Made by a program: the position numbers and the translations under genes
Part shown: positions 42,609-51,541 of the stretch, one piece after another
Layout: each line of letters starts with the position of its first letter
Position numbering within the stretch: position 1 is the stretch's first letter
Notes under the pieces: model-generated
Told to the model about the DNA's origin: nothing
Databases searched by the model: none
The model's input: only the letters and a program-made list of their open reading frames with translations
Origin: Burkholderiaceae bacterium
GTDB lineage: Bacteria; Pseudomonadota; Gammaproteobacteria; Burkholderiales; Burkholderiaceae_C
NCBI GenBank assembly: GCA_024235895.1
Contig: JACKLM010000002.1
Location: forward strand, 806,001-870,000
Reading direction: 5' to 3'
DNA: 64,000 bases

Positions 42609-44144
42609 ATGCCGGCCATGCCACCGCCCACGCCCACCGGCACGCGCTGCGGCGCCGCGCTTCGCCGCCGCTTCGGTCGTCCCGTCCGCTCGGCCGCGGG
42701 CGGCGGCTCCGCGAGCATCTCGAGGGTCGCGCTGCTGCTCGCCCTGCTCGGCGCCGCCGCCCCCGCGCCCGCACGTCCGCCAACGGCGACGGCCCGCGAG
42801 CTTCCGGTCGAGGTGGCCGCCGCGCTGCAGCGCGCACGCATCCCGCCGCAGGCGCTCGCCGCCGTGGTCGAGGAGGCCGGCGGCGGCCGGCAGCGGCTTG
42901 CCGTCCACGATGACATTCCCGTCAATCCGGCCTCGTTGGCGAAGCTGGTGACCACTTACGCTGCGCTGGACCGGCTCGGCCCGGCCTGGCGCTGGCGCAC
43001 GCCGGTATGGCTGGCCGGCTCGGTGCGCGACGGCGTGCTGGCCGGCGACCTGGTGCTGCGCGCCAGCGGCGACCCGACGCTGGTCGTCGAGCGGCTGTGG
43101 CTGCTGCTGCGCCGAGTCCGGCAGGCCGGCGTGCGCGAGATCGCGGGCGACATCGTGCTCGACCGCAGCGCCTTCGCCCCCGCGCCATCCGACCCTTCGG
43201 CCTTCGACGGCGAGCCGCTGCGCCCCTACAACGTCGCGCCCGACGCGCTGATGCTCAACTTCAAGTCGGTGCTGTACACCTTCACGCCCGACCCGGCCAC
43301 CGGCCGCGCGCGGGTGGGCGCGGTGCCGCCACTGGCCGGTGCCGAGGTCGACGTCTCGGTCCCGCTGGCCGAGGGCGGCTGCGGCGACTGGCGCGGCGCG
43401 CTGCAGGCGCGCTTCGGCGACGACGGCCGCGTACGTTTCGCCGGCCGCTACCCGGCGGCCTGCGGCGAGCGCGTCTGGCCGGTCGCCGACCCGGCGCCGG
43501 CAACCTACAACGCAAGGCTGCTCGCGGGCCTGTGGCGCGAGATGGGCGGCACGCTGCGCGGGCACGTGCGCGACGGCGCGGCGCCTGCGGCCGAGCCCAG
43601 CTTCGTCGCCGAGTCGCCGCCGCTGGCCGAGGTCGTGCGCGACATCAACAAGTACAGCAACAACACGATGGCGCGCCAGCTCTTCCTGACGCTGGCGGCC
43701 GAGGCCGCCCCGGCGACGCCGGCGACCGCCGACGCCGCGCGCGCGGTCGTCGACGGCTGGCTGCGCCAGCGGCTCGGCGATGCGGCGGCCGGCTTCACGG
43801 TCGACAACGGCGCCGGGTTGTCGCGCGACGCGCGGCTGTCGGCCGCGGCGCTGGCACGGCTGCTGCAGCAGGCGTGGAGCAGCCCGGTGATGCCCGAGCT
43901 GGCGGCCTCGCTGCCGGCCGCCGGGCTCGACGGCACCTTGCGCCGCGCGCCCGTTCCGGCCGGTCGCGCGCACCTGAAGACCGGGTCGCTGCGCGACGTC
44001 GCCGCCGTCGCCGGTTACGTGCTCGGCGCCAGCGGCCGCCGCTGGGTGCTGGTCGCGATCGTCAACCACCCCGACGCCGCCTCGGCGCGGCCGGCGCTGG
44101 ACGCGCTGATGCGCTGGACGATGGACGACGAGGCGCCGCGCTGA
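42609..44144 (+). CDS. dacB: D-alanyl-D-alanine carboxypeptidase/endopeptidase, PBP4 family
   Basis: The 511-residue class C penicillin-binding protein trims peptidoglycan cross-links in the periplasm. The three active-site motifs are S109-L-A-K112, S350-N-N and K457-T-G. Before the SLAK motif there is a Pro/Arg-rich start (1-40), a hydrophobic segment ALLLALLGAAAPAPA, which is probably the signal peptide, and HDDIPVNPASLAK. A PBP4-type insertion domain occupies about 130-320 (GDIVLDRSAF, PYNVAPDALMLNFKSV). It is divergent from tsaB with only 23 bases between starts. Confidence 0.94.
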   Translation: MPAMPPPTPTGTRCGAALRRRFGRPVRSAAGGGSASISRVALLLALLGAAAPAPARPPTATARELPVEVAAALQRARIPPQALAAVVEEAGGGRQRLAVHDDIPVNPASLAKLVTTYAALDRLGPAWRWRTPVWLAGSVRDGVLAGDLVLRASGDPTLVVERLWLLLRRVRQAGVREIAGDIVLDRSAFAPAPSDPSAFDGEPLRPYNVAPDALMLNFKSVLYTFTPDPATGRARVGAVPPLAGAEVDVSVPLAEGGCGDWRGALQARFGDDGRVRFAGRYPAACGERVWPVADPAPATYNARLLAGLWREMGGTLRGHVRDGAAPAAEPSFVAESPPLAEVVRDINKYSNNTMARQLFLTLAAEAAPATPATADAARAVVDGWLRQRLGDAAAGFTVDNGAGLSRDARLSAAALARLLQQAWSSPVMPELAASLPAAGLDGTLRRAPVPAGRAHLKTGSLRDVAAVAGYVLGASGRRWVLVAIVNHPDAASARPALDALMRWTMDDEAPR

Positions 44145-44212
44145 AGCGCGCGCGTCGCGGCACGTCGGCAGCCCAGACGCAGGCGCAGGCGCCGGACGCC
44201 GCGCGACGGCCG

Positions 44213-45187
44213 TCAGAACGGGTTGTTGTTCGCGCGCGAGACCGCCAGCAGCCCGAGCTGGACCTGGCCCCCGTAGGCCATCAGCCGGCCGTCGGCCCAC
44301 AGGTGGTTGGCCGAACTCGCGCCCTCGATCAGCGTCGCGCTCGTGCAGTCCGGCGGCGCCACCGTGCACGCGGCGACGCTGGCGTCCTTCAGCCCGAAAC
44401 CGCCCGGCGCCTTGACCATCGCCTGCACCATCTCGTCGGCCAGCACCAGGCCGATGTAGCGGCCGTCGTTGATCTCCTCGTCCTGCAGCGCGACGCGCAG
44501 CCCGGCGTTGAACTGGAAGACCATGTCCGTGATCAGCCGCGCGCGGTCGACCCCGTCGGGGTGCGCCAGCTGCTCGGCCAGCGCATCGGGCGACTTGCCG
44601 ACATCGTGCACGGTCGACAGGATCACGCGCACCCCGGCCTGCTTGAGACGGCGCAACTGGGCCGCCACGCCCGCGCCGCGCTGGCGCGCCTCGTCCAGCA
44701 GGGCCTCGGTCGGCTGCGACGGATCCAGGGCGAACGCGTCGTACAGCTCCCAGATGTCGTTGGCGCCGACCATTACCGTGGCCACCATCGCCTCGCCCGG
44801 CTGCGCCATCGCGAGCGCGGCGTCGACCTGCGTCGCCAGCTCGGCCACGCGCGCACCGGCCGCGGCCAGCATCTGCGCGCGCGGCGCCGGGTCGGCGTCG
44901 GGGTTGCACCCGGCGAAGACGAGACCGTACTGCCGCGCGACCGCCTGCACCCAGATCCGCTCGTCGTCGCAGTCCAGCGCGCCGGCGTCGGTCAGCACGT
45001 TCACGCCGTAGCGGCGCCCGTCGGGCAGCAGCACGCTGCTCTCGTCGCCGAGCGCGAACATCTGGACCGGGACGAAGTCCTCGACCTGCGAGGATCCCCC
45101 CCCGCAGGCCGCGAGCAGCGCGGCGCCGGCCAGTGACGCCAGCGTGGCACGCAGGCCGCGCCGGGGCCGGATGGGTGTCGGATTCAT
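44213..45187 (-). CDS. SGNH/GDSL-like lipoprotein
   Basis: The 324-residue protein has a lipoprotein signal (LASLAGAALLAACGGGSS). The SGNH hydrolase fold is suggested by block I FALGDESSVL and block III VGANDIWELYD. The last block reads LWADGRLMAYGGQ, without the usual catalytic DxxH His, so enzymatic activity is doubtful. The Asn-Pro-Phe end (ANNNPF) resembles that of similar Burkholderiales lipoproteins I recall. A good ribosome site, GGAGAG, supports ATG 45187. Converges with the PBP4 gene; function unknown. Confidence 0.82.
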   Translation of the reverse strand: MNPTPIRPRRGLRATLASLAGAALLAACGGGSSQVEDFVPVQMFALGDESSVLLPDGRRYGVNVLTDAGALDCDDERIWVQAVARQYGLVFAGCNPDADPAPRAQMLAAAGARVAELATQVDAALAMAQPGEAMVATVMVGANDIWELYDAFALDPSQPTEALLDEARQRGAGVAAQLRRLKQAGVRVILSTVHDVGKSPDALAEQLAHPDGVDRARLITDMVFQFNAGLRVALQDEEINDGRYIGLVLADEMVQAMVKAPGGFGLKDASVAACTVAPPDCTSATLIEGASSANHLWADGRLMAYGGQVQLGLLAVSRANNNPF

Positions 45188-45342
45188 GATCTCTCCGCGG
45201 AGGCGGCCGTGGTCGGGGTCGGCACGTCGGGGTTTCGGGGGGCGTCGTTCCGGATGCGCGCGGCGCGCGGCGTCGTTCGGGGCAGTGTGGGGTGCTTCAT
45301 CGCCGATGGCCTGCGTCGACGCGCCGCTGGCCGCACCGCGGA

Positions 45343-46317
45343 TCACGCCGCGGCACGCTGCAGGCGGTCGTTGACGCCGTCCCAGTCCGGCCCCACGGGG
45401 GGCCGCTCGACCCAGATCTCGCGCGCCCCGGCATCGTCGAACGCCCGCAGCACCGCGAACAGGTCGTGTGCCACCGCCGCCGCGTCGCCCGGCATGCGCC
45501 GGAACTGCGTCGCGCCGGCCGGCGCGACGCGGGAATATACCGCCACCGTCGTGCGCGCCGCATCGTCCAGCCGCGCCCAGGCCGTGGCCAGCGCCGCCGG
45601 GTCGAGCAGCCGCACCGGCGCCGACGGCGCGTAGTGCGACGCCAGCCTCCCCGGCGCCCGCGGCGACGCCGCGCCGGGCTCGGCCGGTGGCATGCCGAGC
45701 ACCGCGGCCAGGTCGTCGCGCGTCACGCTGCCCGGGCGCAGCAGCGCCGGCGGGTCCGCCGTGCAATCGACGATCGTCGACTCGATGCCGACCGGGCACG
45801 CGCCGCCGTCCAGAACGAGCATCGCATCGCCGAACTCCTGCCGCACGTGCGCGGCGGTGGTCGGGCTGACGCGGCCGAAGCGGTTCGCGCTGGGCGCGGC
45901 GACACCTGGCACGCCGAGCGCGGCCGCACGCGCCAGCAGCGCGCGCGCCACCGGGTGCGCCGGCGACCGCAGCGCGATGCTGCCCTGCCCGCCTGCGGCG
46001 ACCCCGGCCATCGCCGGCGCGCGCGGCACGACCACCGTCAGCGGCCCCGGCCAAAGGTGCTCGACCAGCTGCGCCGCCGACGCCGGCCACGCCGCGCAGA
46101 AGCGGCGCGCGGCCTGCGCATCGACCACGTGGACGATCAGCGGATGGTCCGCAGGCCGCCCTTTGGCAGCGAAGATCGCCGCCACCGCGGCATCGTCGTC
46201 GGCACGCGCACCCAGCCCGTAGACGGTCTCGGTGGGGAACGCGACCAGGTCGCCGTCGGCCAGCCGTGCGGCGGCCGCGTCGATCGCCTCCGGATCGTGG
46301 CCGTCGAGCACCGGCAT
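45343..46317 (-). CDS. L-threonylcarbamoyladenylate synthase (Sua5 type)
   Basis: The 324-residue enzyme makes threonylcarbamoyl-AMP from threonine, bicarbonate and ATP for t6A37 of tRNA. The YrdC domain (about 1-205) has VAFPTETVYGLGARADDD, KGRPADHPLIVHV, LWPGPLTVV and SANRFGRVSPTTA. The extra C-terminal Sua5 domain (about 235-324) begins SPRAPGRLASHYAPSAPV, separating it from the short TsaC type. It lies 17 bases after purK on the same strand, the last gene of the purine operon. Confidence 0.94.
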   Translation of the reverse strand: MPVLDGHDPEAIDAAAARLADGDLVAFPTETVYGLGARADDDAAVAAIFAAKGRPADHPLIVHVVDAQAARRFCAAWPASAAQLVEHLWPGPLTVVVPRAPAMAGVAAGGQGSIALRSPAHPVARALLARAAALGVPGVAAPSANRFGRVSPTTAAHVRQEFGDAMLVLDGGACPVGIESTIVDCTADPPALLRPGSVTRDDLAAVLGMPPAEPGAASPRAPGRLASHYAPSAPVRLLDPAALATAWARLDDAARTTVAVYSRVAPAGATQFRRMPGDAAAVAHDLFAVLRAFDDAGAREIWVERPPVGPDWDGVNDRLQRAAA

Positions 46318-46334
46318 CCGCAGCGCCGCGGGGC

Positions 46335-47512
46335 TCAGAACGCCGGCAGGCCGAGCAGCGCCGCGGCCTGCTGGGCGACGCGGCGCGCCTGGTCCGCACG
46401 CGCCGCGGTCACCGTCAGGTGCCCCATCTTCCGACCGCGGCGCGGCTCGGCCTTGCCGTACAGGTGCAGCCGCGCGCCCGGCAACGCGAGCACGCGGTCC
46501 CAAGGCGGCGTGCGCGGGTCGTCGGTGCCTCCGGCAAACCACAGGTCGCCGAGCAGGTTGAGCATCACCGCCGGCGAGTGCTGGCGCGGCATCACCAGCG
46601 GCAGCCCGGCGAGGGTGCGGAGCTGCAACTCGAACTGCGAGACGTCGCAGGCGTCGATGCTGCAGTGGCCCGAGTTGTGCGGGCGCGGCGCCATCTCGTT
46701 GGCCACCAGCCGGCCGTCGGCGAGCCAGAAGAACTCGACACACAGCACGCCGACGTAGTCCAGCGCCGCGGCGAGCGTGCGCGCGGCGTCGACCGCCTGC
46801 GCGGCGACCGCGTCGGGCAGGTCGGGCGCCGGCGCCTGCGTGACCGCGAGGATGCCGTCGCGGTGCAGGTTCTGCTGCACCGGGAGCTGGGCCATCGCGC
46901 CGTCCTGGCCGCGCGCGACGATCACGCTGAGCTCCAGCTTCAGCGCCAGCCGCTGCTCGAGCACGCAAGGCCTGCGGCCGAGTGCCTCCCAGGCCGCGGC
47001 CAGCTCGCCGGGTGCATGGACCGTGCGCTGCCCCTTGCCGTCGTAGCCCAGCGACGCCGTCTTCAGGATGCCGGGCAGCAGCGACGGCGGCACCGCGGCG
47101 AGGTCGGCGTCGCTGCGCACGACGACGTGCGGCGCGCAAGGCACGCCAGCGCGTTCGAAGAAGGCCTTCTCGCGCGCGCGGTCCTGGCACACCGCGACCG
47201 CGGCCGCGGACGGCGACACCGGCAGCCGCTGCGCGAGCCAGTCGAGCGCCTGCGCGGGGACGTTCTCGAACTCGGTCGTCACCGCCTGGCAGCACGACGC
47301 GAGCGCCGCCCAGCCGGCGGGATCGTCGTAGGCGGCCGCGATCTGCCGCTGCGCCACCTGCCCGGCCGGGCCGGCAGCGTCGGGGTCGAGCACCGCGACG
47401 GCGTAGCCTGCGGCCTGCGCCGCGTGGGCGAACATGCGCCCGAGCTGGCCGCCCCCGAGCACGCCCAGCGTGGGCCGCGGATCGGCGGCGTCGGGCAGCA
47501 GCGGCCTGGCGA

Positions 47513-47516
<4 letters not shown>
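46335..47516 (-). CDS. purK: N5-carboxyaminoimidazole ribonucleotide synthase
   Basis: The 393-residue ATP-grasp enzyme carboxylates AIR to N5-CAIR. Motifs: LGVLGGGQLGRMFAHAA, TEFENVPAQALDWL, LKTASLGYDGKGQ, and EMAPRPHNSGHCSIDAC for the metal and bicarbonate site. Start is GTG, overlapping the purE stop (GTGA). It acts directly before PurE in purine synthesis. Confidence 0.97.
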
Positions 47517-48001
<485 letters not shown>

Positions 48002-48013
48002 GTTCAAGCCTCG

Positions 48014-49156
48014 TCAATGCCCATATTTGCTCTCGTCACCGGTCGACAGGTTTCTTGCGACCTCAGTCACCAAATCGTTCAGCCTTTCAGTCGACGGGAC
48101 GCCAGCCTTCTCCAATCCTCGCGAGAGATCCTCGAGAATATGGGCTTGCTGCTGGAGAAATCTATCCTTTGCATTATCATATGCAGTCTGGAGACTGCCA
48201 ACGAATTCGATCCGGCCCACCTCCTTGCAGGCCTGGATCAGTCGAGCCGAATATACAATGATGTCATCGTCTTCCAGAAACTCGTTTACATATCTAACAG
48301 TTTCTTCCAGATCAGATTCACGGGCCGATCTCGGGGCCATCGACCAGCGAGCCCAAAATAGTTCAATTCTAGCCTGAATTCCGGATATATGCGGAAGGTC
48401 TTCTGGCCTCTCCAGAACCGAGATCAATATATCCCGAGCCGCCTGGAAATTATCCATCATATTTAGAACCTGCGCCTCCTGCAGTTTATGCAGTGCAGGC
48501 ATGATCGTAACGTTCGTAATCTCATCATAATTTTGCGCCGAACGGGACAGCAAAAGCTCCAAATCAAGATTGGCTCTACCAGACCCGTCCAACGCCCTTC
48601 GCACCCGCTCCGATGAGGCTCGCAGGGCTGCGGCAGCAAAAATGATCGAACTCGTCGCTCCAGGCGCGCCGGCCAGCTCAGCCATCCTCTTCGCGAAGCG
48701 CAACCACCGATCAGCAGACTCCGGTCTATCGGCAAGAAAATACAAGAATGCAATTACGCTTGATGCTCGATATAGCGTGAAGTGGGATGCATCCTCGCGC
48801 CAGCGCATGACTTCCATGGCTCGTGAGGCCGCGGCCTCCAATTCCCCTTCATTAAATGCAATGTAGGCCAACCAAGCCAGCGCCTCGACCTCGAGACCGA
48901 TCTTTCGCTGTGAGGCCGCAAGGGCTCGAGCCCGAAGGAGCCGATCCCGAGCATTCCTCCAATCGGCCCGGTAGGAATATATACACCCCTCAATAATCAT
49001 TATGCCGATGATGAGGCTTGGCTGTAATTCAACGCGTGTTGCCGATCGTATTTCATCGACAATCGACTCGGCCTCCGATAACCTGCCTCTTCTCGCATTG
49101 TCCTGCGCAGCCCTTAACAGTGAATCCAAGCTTGGGGACTGTTGGTCGTTGTCCAT
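48014..49156 (-). CDS. Unknown helical-repeat protein inserted in the purine operon
   Basis: The 380-residue protein is not recognised. It is predicted nearly all helical, with pairs of amphipathic helices spaced about 35-40 residues apart, resembling TPR-like repeats (SLDSLLRAAQDNARRGRLSE, ALAWLAYIAFNEGELEAAAS, FLADRPESADRWLRF, LNMMDNFQAARDILISVL). No signal peptide or membrane helix. GC content is about half, much below the 70 percent of its neighbours, and AT-rich codons are common, which points to acquisition by transfer. ATG 49156 follows GGAGG. It lies 23 bases after purC and 12 before purE, so it is embedded in the pur operon and probably transcribed with it. The C-terminal part (FLQQQAHILEDLSRGLEKAG) could be a coiled coil. 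Confidence 0.75.
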   Translation of the reverse strand: MDNDQQSPSLDSLLRAAQDNARRGRLSEAESIVDEIRSATRVELQPSLIIGIMIIEGCIYSYRADWRNARDRLLRARALAASQRKIGLEVEALAWLAYIAFNEGELEAAASRAMEVMRWREDASHFTLYRASSVIAFLYFLADRPESADRWLRFAKRMAELAGAPGATSSIIFAAAALRASSERVRRALDGSGRANLDLELLLSRSAQNYDEITNVTIMPALHKLQEAQVLNMMDNFQAARDILISVLERPEDLPHISGIQARIELFWARWSMAPRSARESDLEETVRYVNEFLEDDDIIVYSARLIQACKEVGRIEFVGSLQTAYDNAKDRFLQQQAHILEDLSRGLEKAGVPSTERLNDLVTEVARNLSTGDESKYGH

Positions 49157-49179
49157 GTGCCCGTCCTCCAATGAAGAAT

Positions 49180-50076
49180 CTAACTGCTGAGTAAGGTGTA
49201 GACTTCGCGGTAACGCGCCTCGATCTTCCGAACCAGTTGGGCCGGCAACTCCGGCGCCGGCGCCTTCTTGTCCCAGGGCTTGCCATCGACCCGGCACGCC
49301 TCCAGCCAGTCGCGCACGAGCTGCTTGTCCAGGCTAGGCGGGCTGCGGCCCTCGCGGTAGCCCTCGACGGGCCAGAACCGCGAGGAGTCCGGTGTCAGCA
49401 TCTCGTCCATCACCGTCAGCCGGCCGGACTCGTCCAGGCCGAACTCGAACTTGGTGTCGGCGACGATGATCCCCCGCGTCAGCGCGTAGGCCGCAGCCTG
49501 CTGGTACAGCCGCAGCGACACGTCGCGCACCTGCGCCGCGAGCTCCGCGCCGATCAGCCGCTCGGTGGTCACGAAGTCGATATTCTCGTCGTGCGCCCCG
49601 GCCTCGGCCTTGGTCGCCGGCGTGAAGATCGGCTGCGGCAGTCGCGACGCTTGCTGCAGCCCGGGCGGCAACGCGACGCCGCAGACCGCGCCGCCGGCCT
49701 GGTACTCCTTCCAGCCCGACCCGGCCAGGTAGCCGCGCACCACCGCCTCGATCGGCAGCGGCTTCAGACGCCTGACCAGCATCGACCGCCCGCGCACCTG
49801 GTCGACCTCGTCCGGCGCGACGACCGACTCGGGCGCCTGCCCGGTCAGGTGGTTGGGAACGATGTGCGCCAGCCGGTCGAACCAGAACAAGGCCACCTGC
49901 GTCAGCACCTCGCCCTTGCCGGGGATCGGCTGGCCGAGCACGACGTCGAAGGCCGACAGCCGGTCGGTGGCGATCATCAGGATGCGGTCGTCGCCGACCG
50001 CGTAGTTGTCGCGCACCTTGCCGCGGTGCAGCAGGGGCAGCGAGTGCAGACGGGATTCGAACAGGGCGGGCTTCAT
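49180..50076 (-). CDS. purC: Phosphoribosylaminoimidazole-succinocarboxamide synthase
   Basis: The 298-residue enzyme couples CAIR with aspartate. It has LLHRGKVRDNYAVGDDRILMIATDRLSAFDVVLGQPIPGKG at the N-terminus (ATP site), RGYLAGSGWKEYQ, and the aspartate-binding DTKFEFGLDESGRLTVMDEMLTPDSSRFW. Length matches the single-domain bacterial type of betaproteobacteria. It is the first gene of the cluster purC - unknown gene - purE - purK - sua5. Confidence 0.97.
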   Translation of the reverse strand: MKPALFESRLHSLPLLHRGKVRDNYAVGDDRILMIATDRLSAFDVVLGQPIPGKGEVLTQVALFWFDRLAHIVPNHLTGQAPESVVAPDEVDQVRGRSMLVRRLKPLPIEAVVRGYLAGSGWKEYQAGGAVCGVALPPGLQQASRLPQPIFTPATKAEAGAHDENIDFVTTERLIGAELAAQVRDVSLRLYQQAAAYALTRGIIVADTKFEFGLDESGRLTVMDEMLTPDSSRFWPVEGYREGRSPPSLDKQLVRDWLEACRVDGKPWDKKAPAPELPAQLVRKIEARYREVYTLLSS

Positions 50077-50202
50077 CGGCGGTCTTTCGGCGGGGCCGGC
50101 GGGAAGTGGATCCGGAGGCGGGCGGCACCGGACGCCGCGAGTGTCGCGCAGATCGCACCCGCCCCGGAAGTCGAACGCGCGCCTCGCCGGCCCCCAATGC
50201 GA

Positions 50203-50224
50203 GCGGGCCGCCTAAGCGGCCCGC
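50203..50224. terminator. Hairpin after fba
   Basis: Arms GCGGGCCGC and GCGGCCCGC with loop CTAA form a perfect 9-base stem. It lies 27 bases beyond the fba stop and upstream of purC. There is no clear U run in either orientation, so termination efficiency is uncertain. Confidence 0.6.
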
Positions 50225-50251
50225 CTGAGGCTCGGTGCCGTGCCCGACGCG

Positions 50252-51319
50252 TCAGCCAGCCACAACCTGCTTCAGCTCGCCGCGCCGGTAGCGCGCCGCG
50301 ACCTCGGGCAGCGGCAGCGGCGCGATCTTCGCCGCCTGGCCCTCGCAGCCGAACTCCAGGTAGCGCTGGCGGCAGATCAGCCGCGCGGCCTCGCGCGCCG
50401 GCTTCAGGTAGTCGCGCGGGTCGAACTTCTCGGGGTTCTCGGCCATGTATTTGCGGACCGCGCCCGTCATCGCGAGCCGGATGTCGGTGTCGATGTTGAC
50501 CTTGCGCACGCCATGCTTGATCGCCTCCTGGATCTCCTCCACCGGCACGCCGTAGGTCTCCTTCATCGCGCCGCCGTGCGCGCGGATGATCGCCAGCAGC
50601 TCCTGCGGCACGCTGGAGGAGCCGTGCATGACGAGGTGGGTGTTCGGGATCCGGCGGTGGATCTCCTTGATGCGGTCGATCGCCAGGATGTCGCCGGTGG
50701 GCTTGCGGGTGAACTTGTACGCGCCGTGGCTGGTGCCGATCGCGATCGCCAGCGCGTCGAGCTGGGTGCGCTGCACGAAGTCGGCGGCCTGCTCGGGGTC
50801 GGTCAGCAGCTGCTCGCGCGTCATCGTCGCCTCGGTGCCGTGGCCGTCCTCCTTGTCGCCGCGCATGGTCTCGAGCGACCCGAGGCAGCCGAGCTCGCCT
50901 TCGACCGTGACGCCGACCGCATGCGCCATCTCGACGACCTTGCGCGTGACGTCGACGTTGTAGTCATAGCTCGAGATCGTCTTGCCGTCGGCCTCGAGGC
51001 TGCCGTCCATCATCACCGAGCTGAAGCCCAGGTCGATCGCGCCCTGGCATACCGCCGGGCTCTGGCCGTGGTCCTGGTGCATCACGAGCGGGATCTGCGG
51101 CCACTGCTCGAGCGCGGCCTGGATCAGGTGCTTGATGAAGGGCTCGCCGGCGTACTTGCGCGCGCCGGCGCTGGCCTGCAGGATGACCGGCGCGCCGACC
51201 TCGGCCGCCGCGGTCATGACCGCCTGCACCTGTTCCAGGTTGTTGACGTTGAAAGCCGGGATGCCGTAGCCGTTTTCGGCGGCATGGTCCAGCAGCTGGC
51301 GCATCGAGACGAGCGGCAT
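50252..51319 (-). CDS. fba: Fructose-bisphosphate aldolase, class II
   Basis: The 355-residue zinc enzyme of glycolysis and the Calvin cycle cleaves fructose-1,6-bisphosphate. Zinc and active-site motifs: MHQDHGQSPAVCQGAIDLGFSSVMMDGS (with the metal-binding His), EGELGCLGSLE, GTSHGAYKF and VMHGSSSVPQ. The sequence resembles the Calvin-cycle subtype (CbbA/FbaA) typical of betaproteobacteria. No cbb genes are near, so a glycolytic role is likeliest. It is upstream of purC on the same strand, separated by a hairpin. Confidence 0.96.
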   Translation of the reverse strand: MPLVSMRQLLDHAAENGYGIPAFNVNNLEQVQAVMTAAAEVGAPVILQASAGARKYAGEPFIKHLIQAALEQWPQIPLVMHQDHGQSPAVCQGAIDLGFSSVMMDGSLEADGKTISSYDYNVDVTRKVVEMAHAVGVTVEGELGCLGSLETMRGDKEDGHGTEATMTREQLLTDPEQAADFVQRTQLDALAIAIGTSHGAYKFTRKPTGDILAIDRIKEIHRRIPNTHLVMHGSSSVPQELLAIIRAHGGAMKETYGVPVEEIQEAIKHGVRKVNIDTDIRLAMTGAVRKYMAENPEKFDPRDYLKPAREAARLICRQRYLEFGCEGQAAKIAPLPLPEVAARYRRGELKQVVAG

Positions 51320-51541
51320 CGGGTTCTCCCTATCGCGGTGACATGGGGCTCACCCCGAGTTTAGCGGCGGCGCCCGCTCGCGCCCCTGCGCCGCCCCCCG
51401 GTCGGCACCCGTGACCGCGGTGGGTCAGGCCGCACGCGCTCGACCGGGGAGGGCCGGGCGATCCGACCGCTGTTCGACCGATCGCGCCCGTCCGCGCCGC
51501 TCACACTCGACCGCCGCCCCGAACGCCCGGAAACCGTCACG

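Noticed and set aside
45210..45300. GGCGTCGTTC repeated twice between the GDSL-like gene and sua5
   Set aside because: Only ten bases and imperfect beyond that; not distinguishable from chance in GC-rich DNA.
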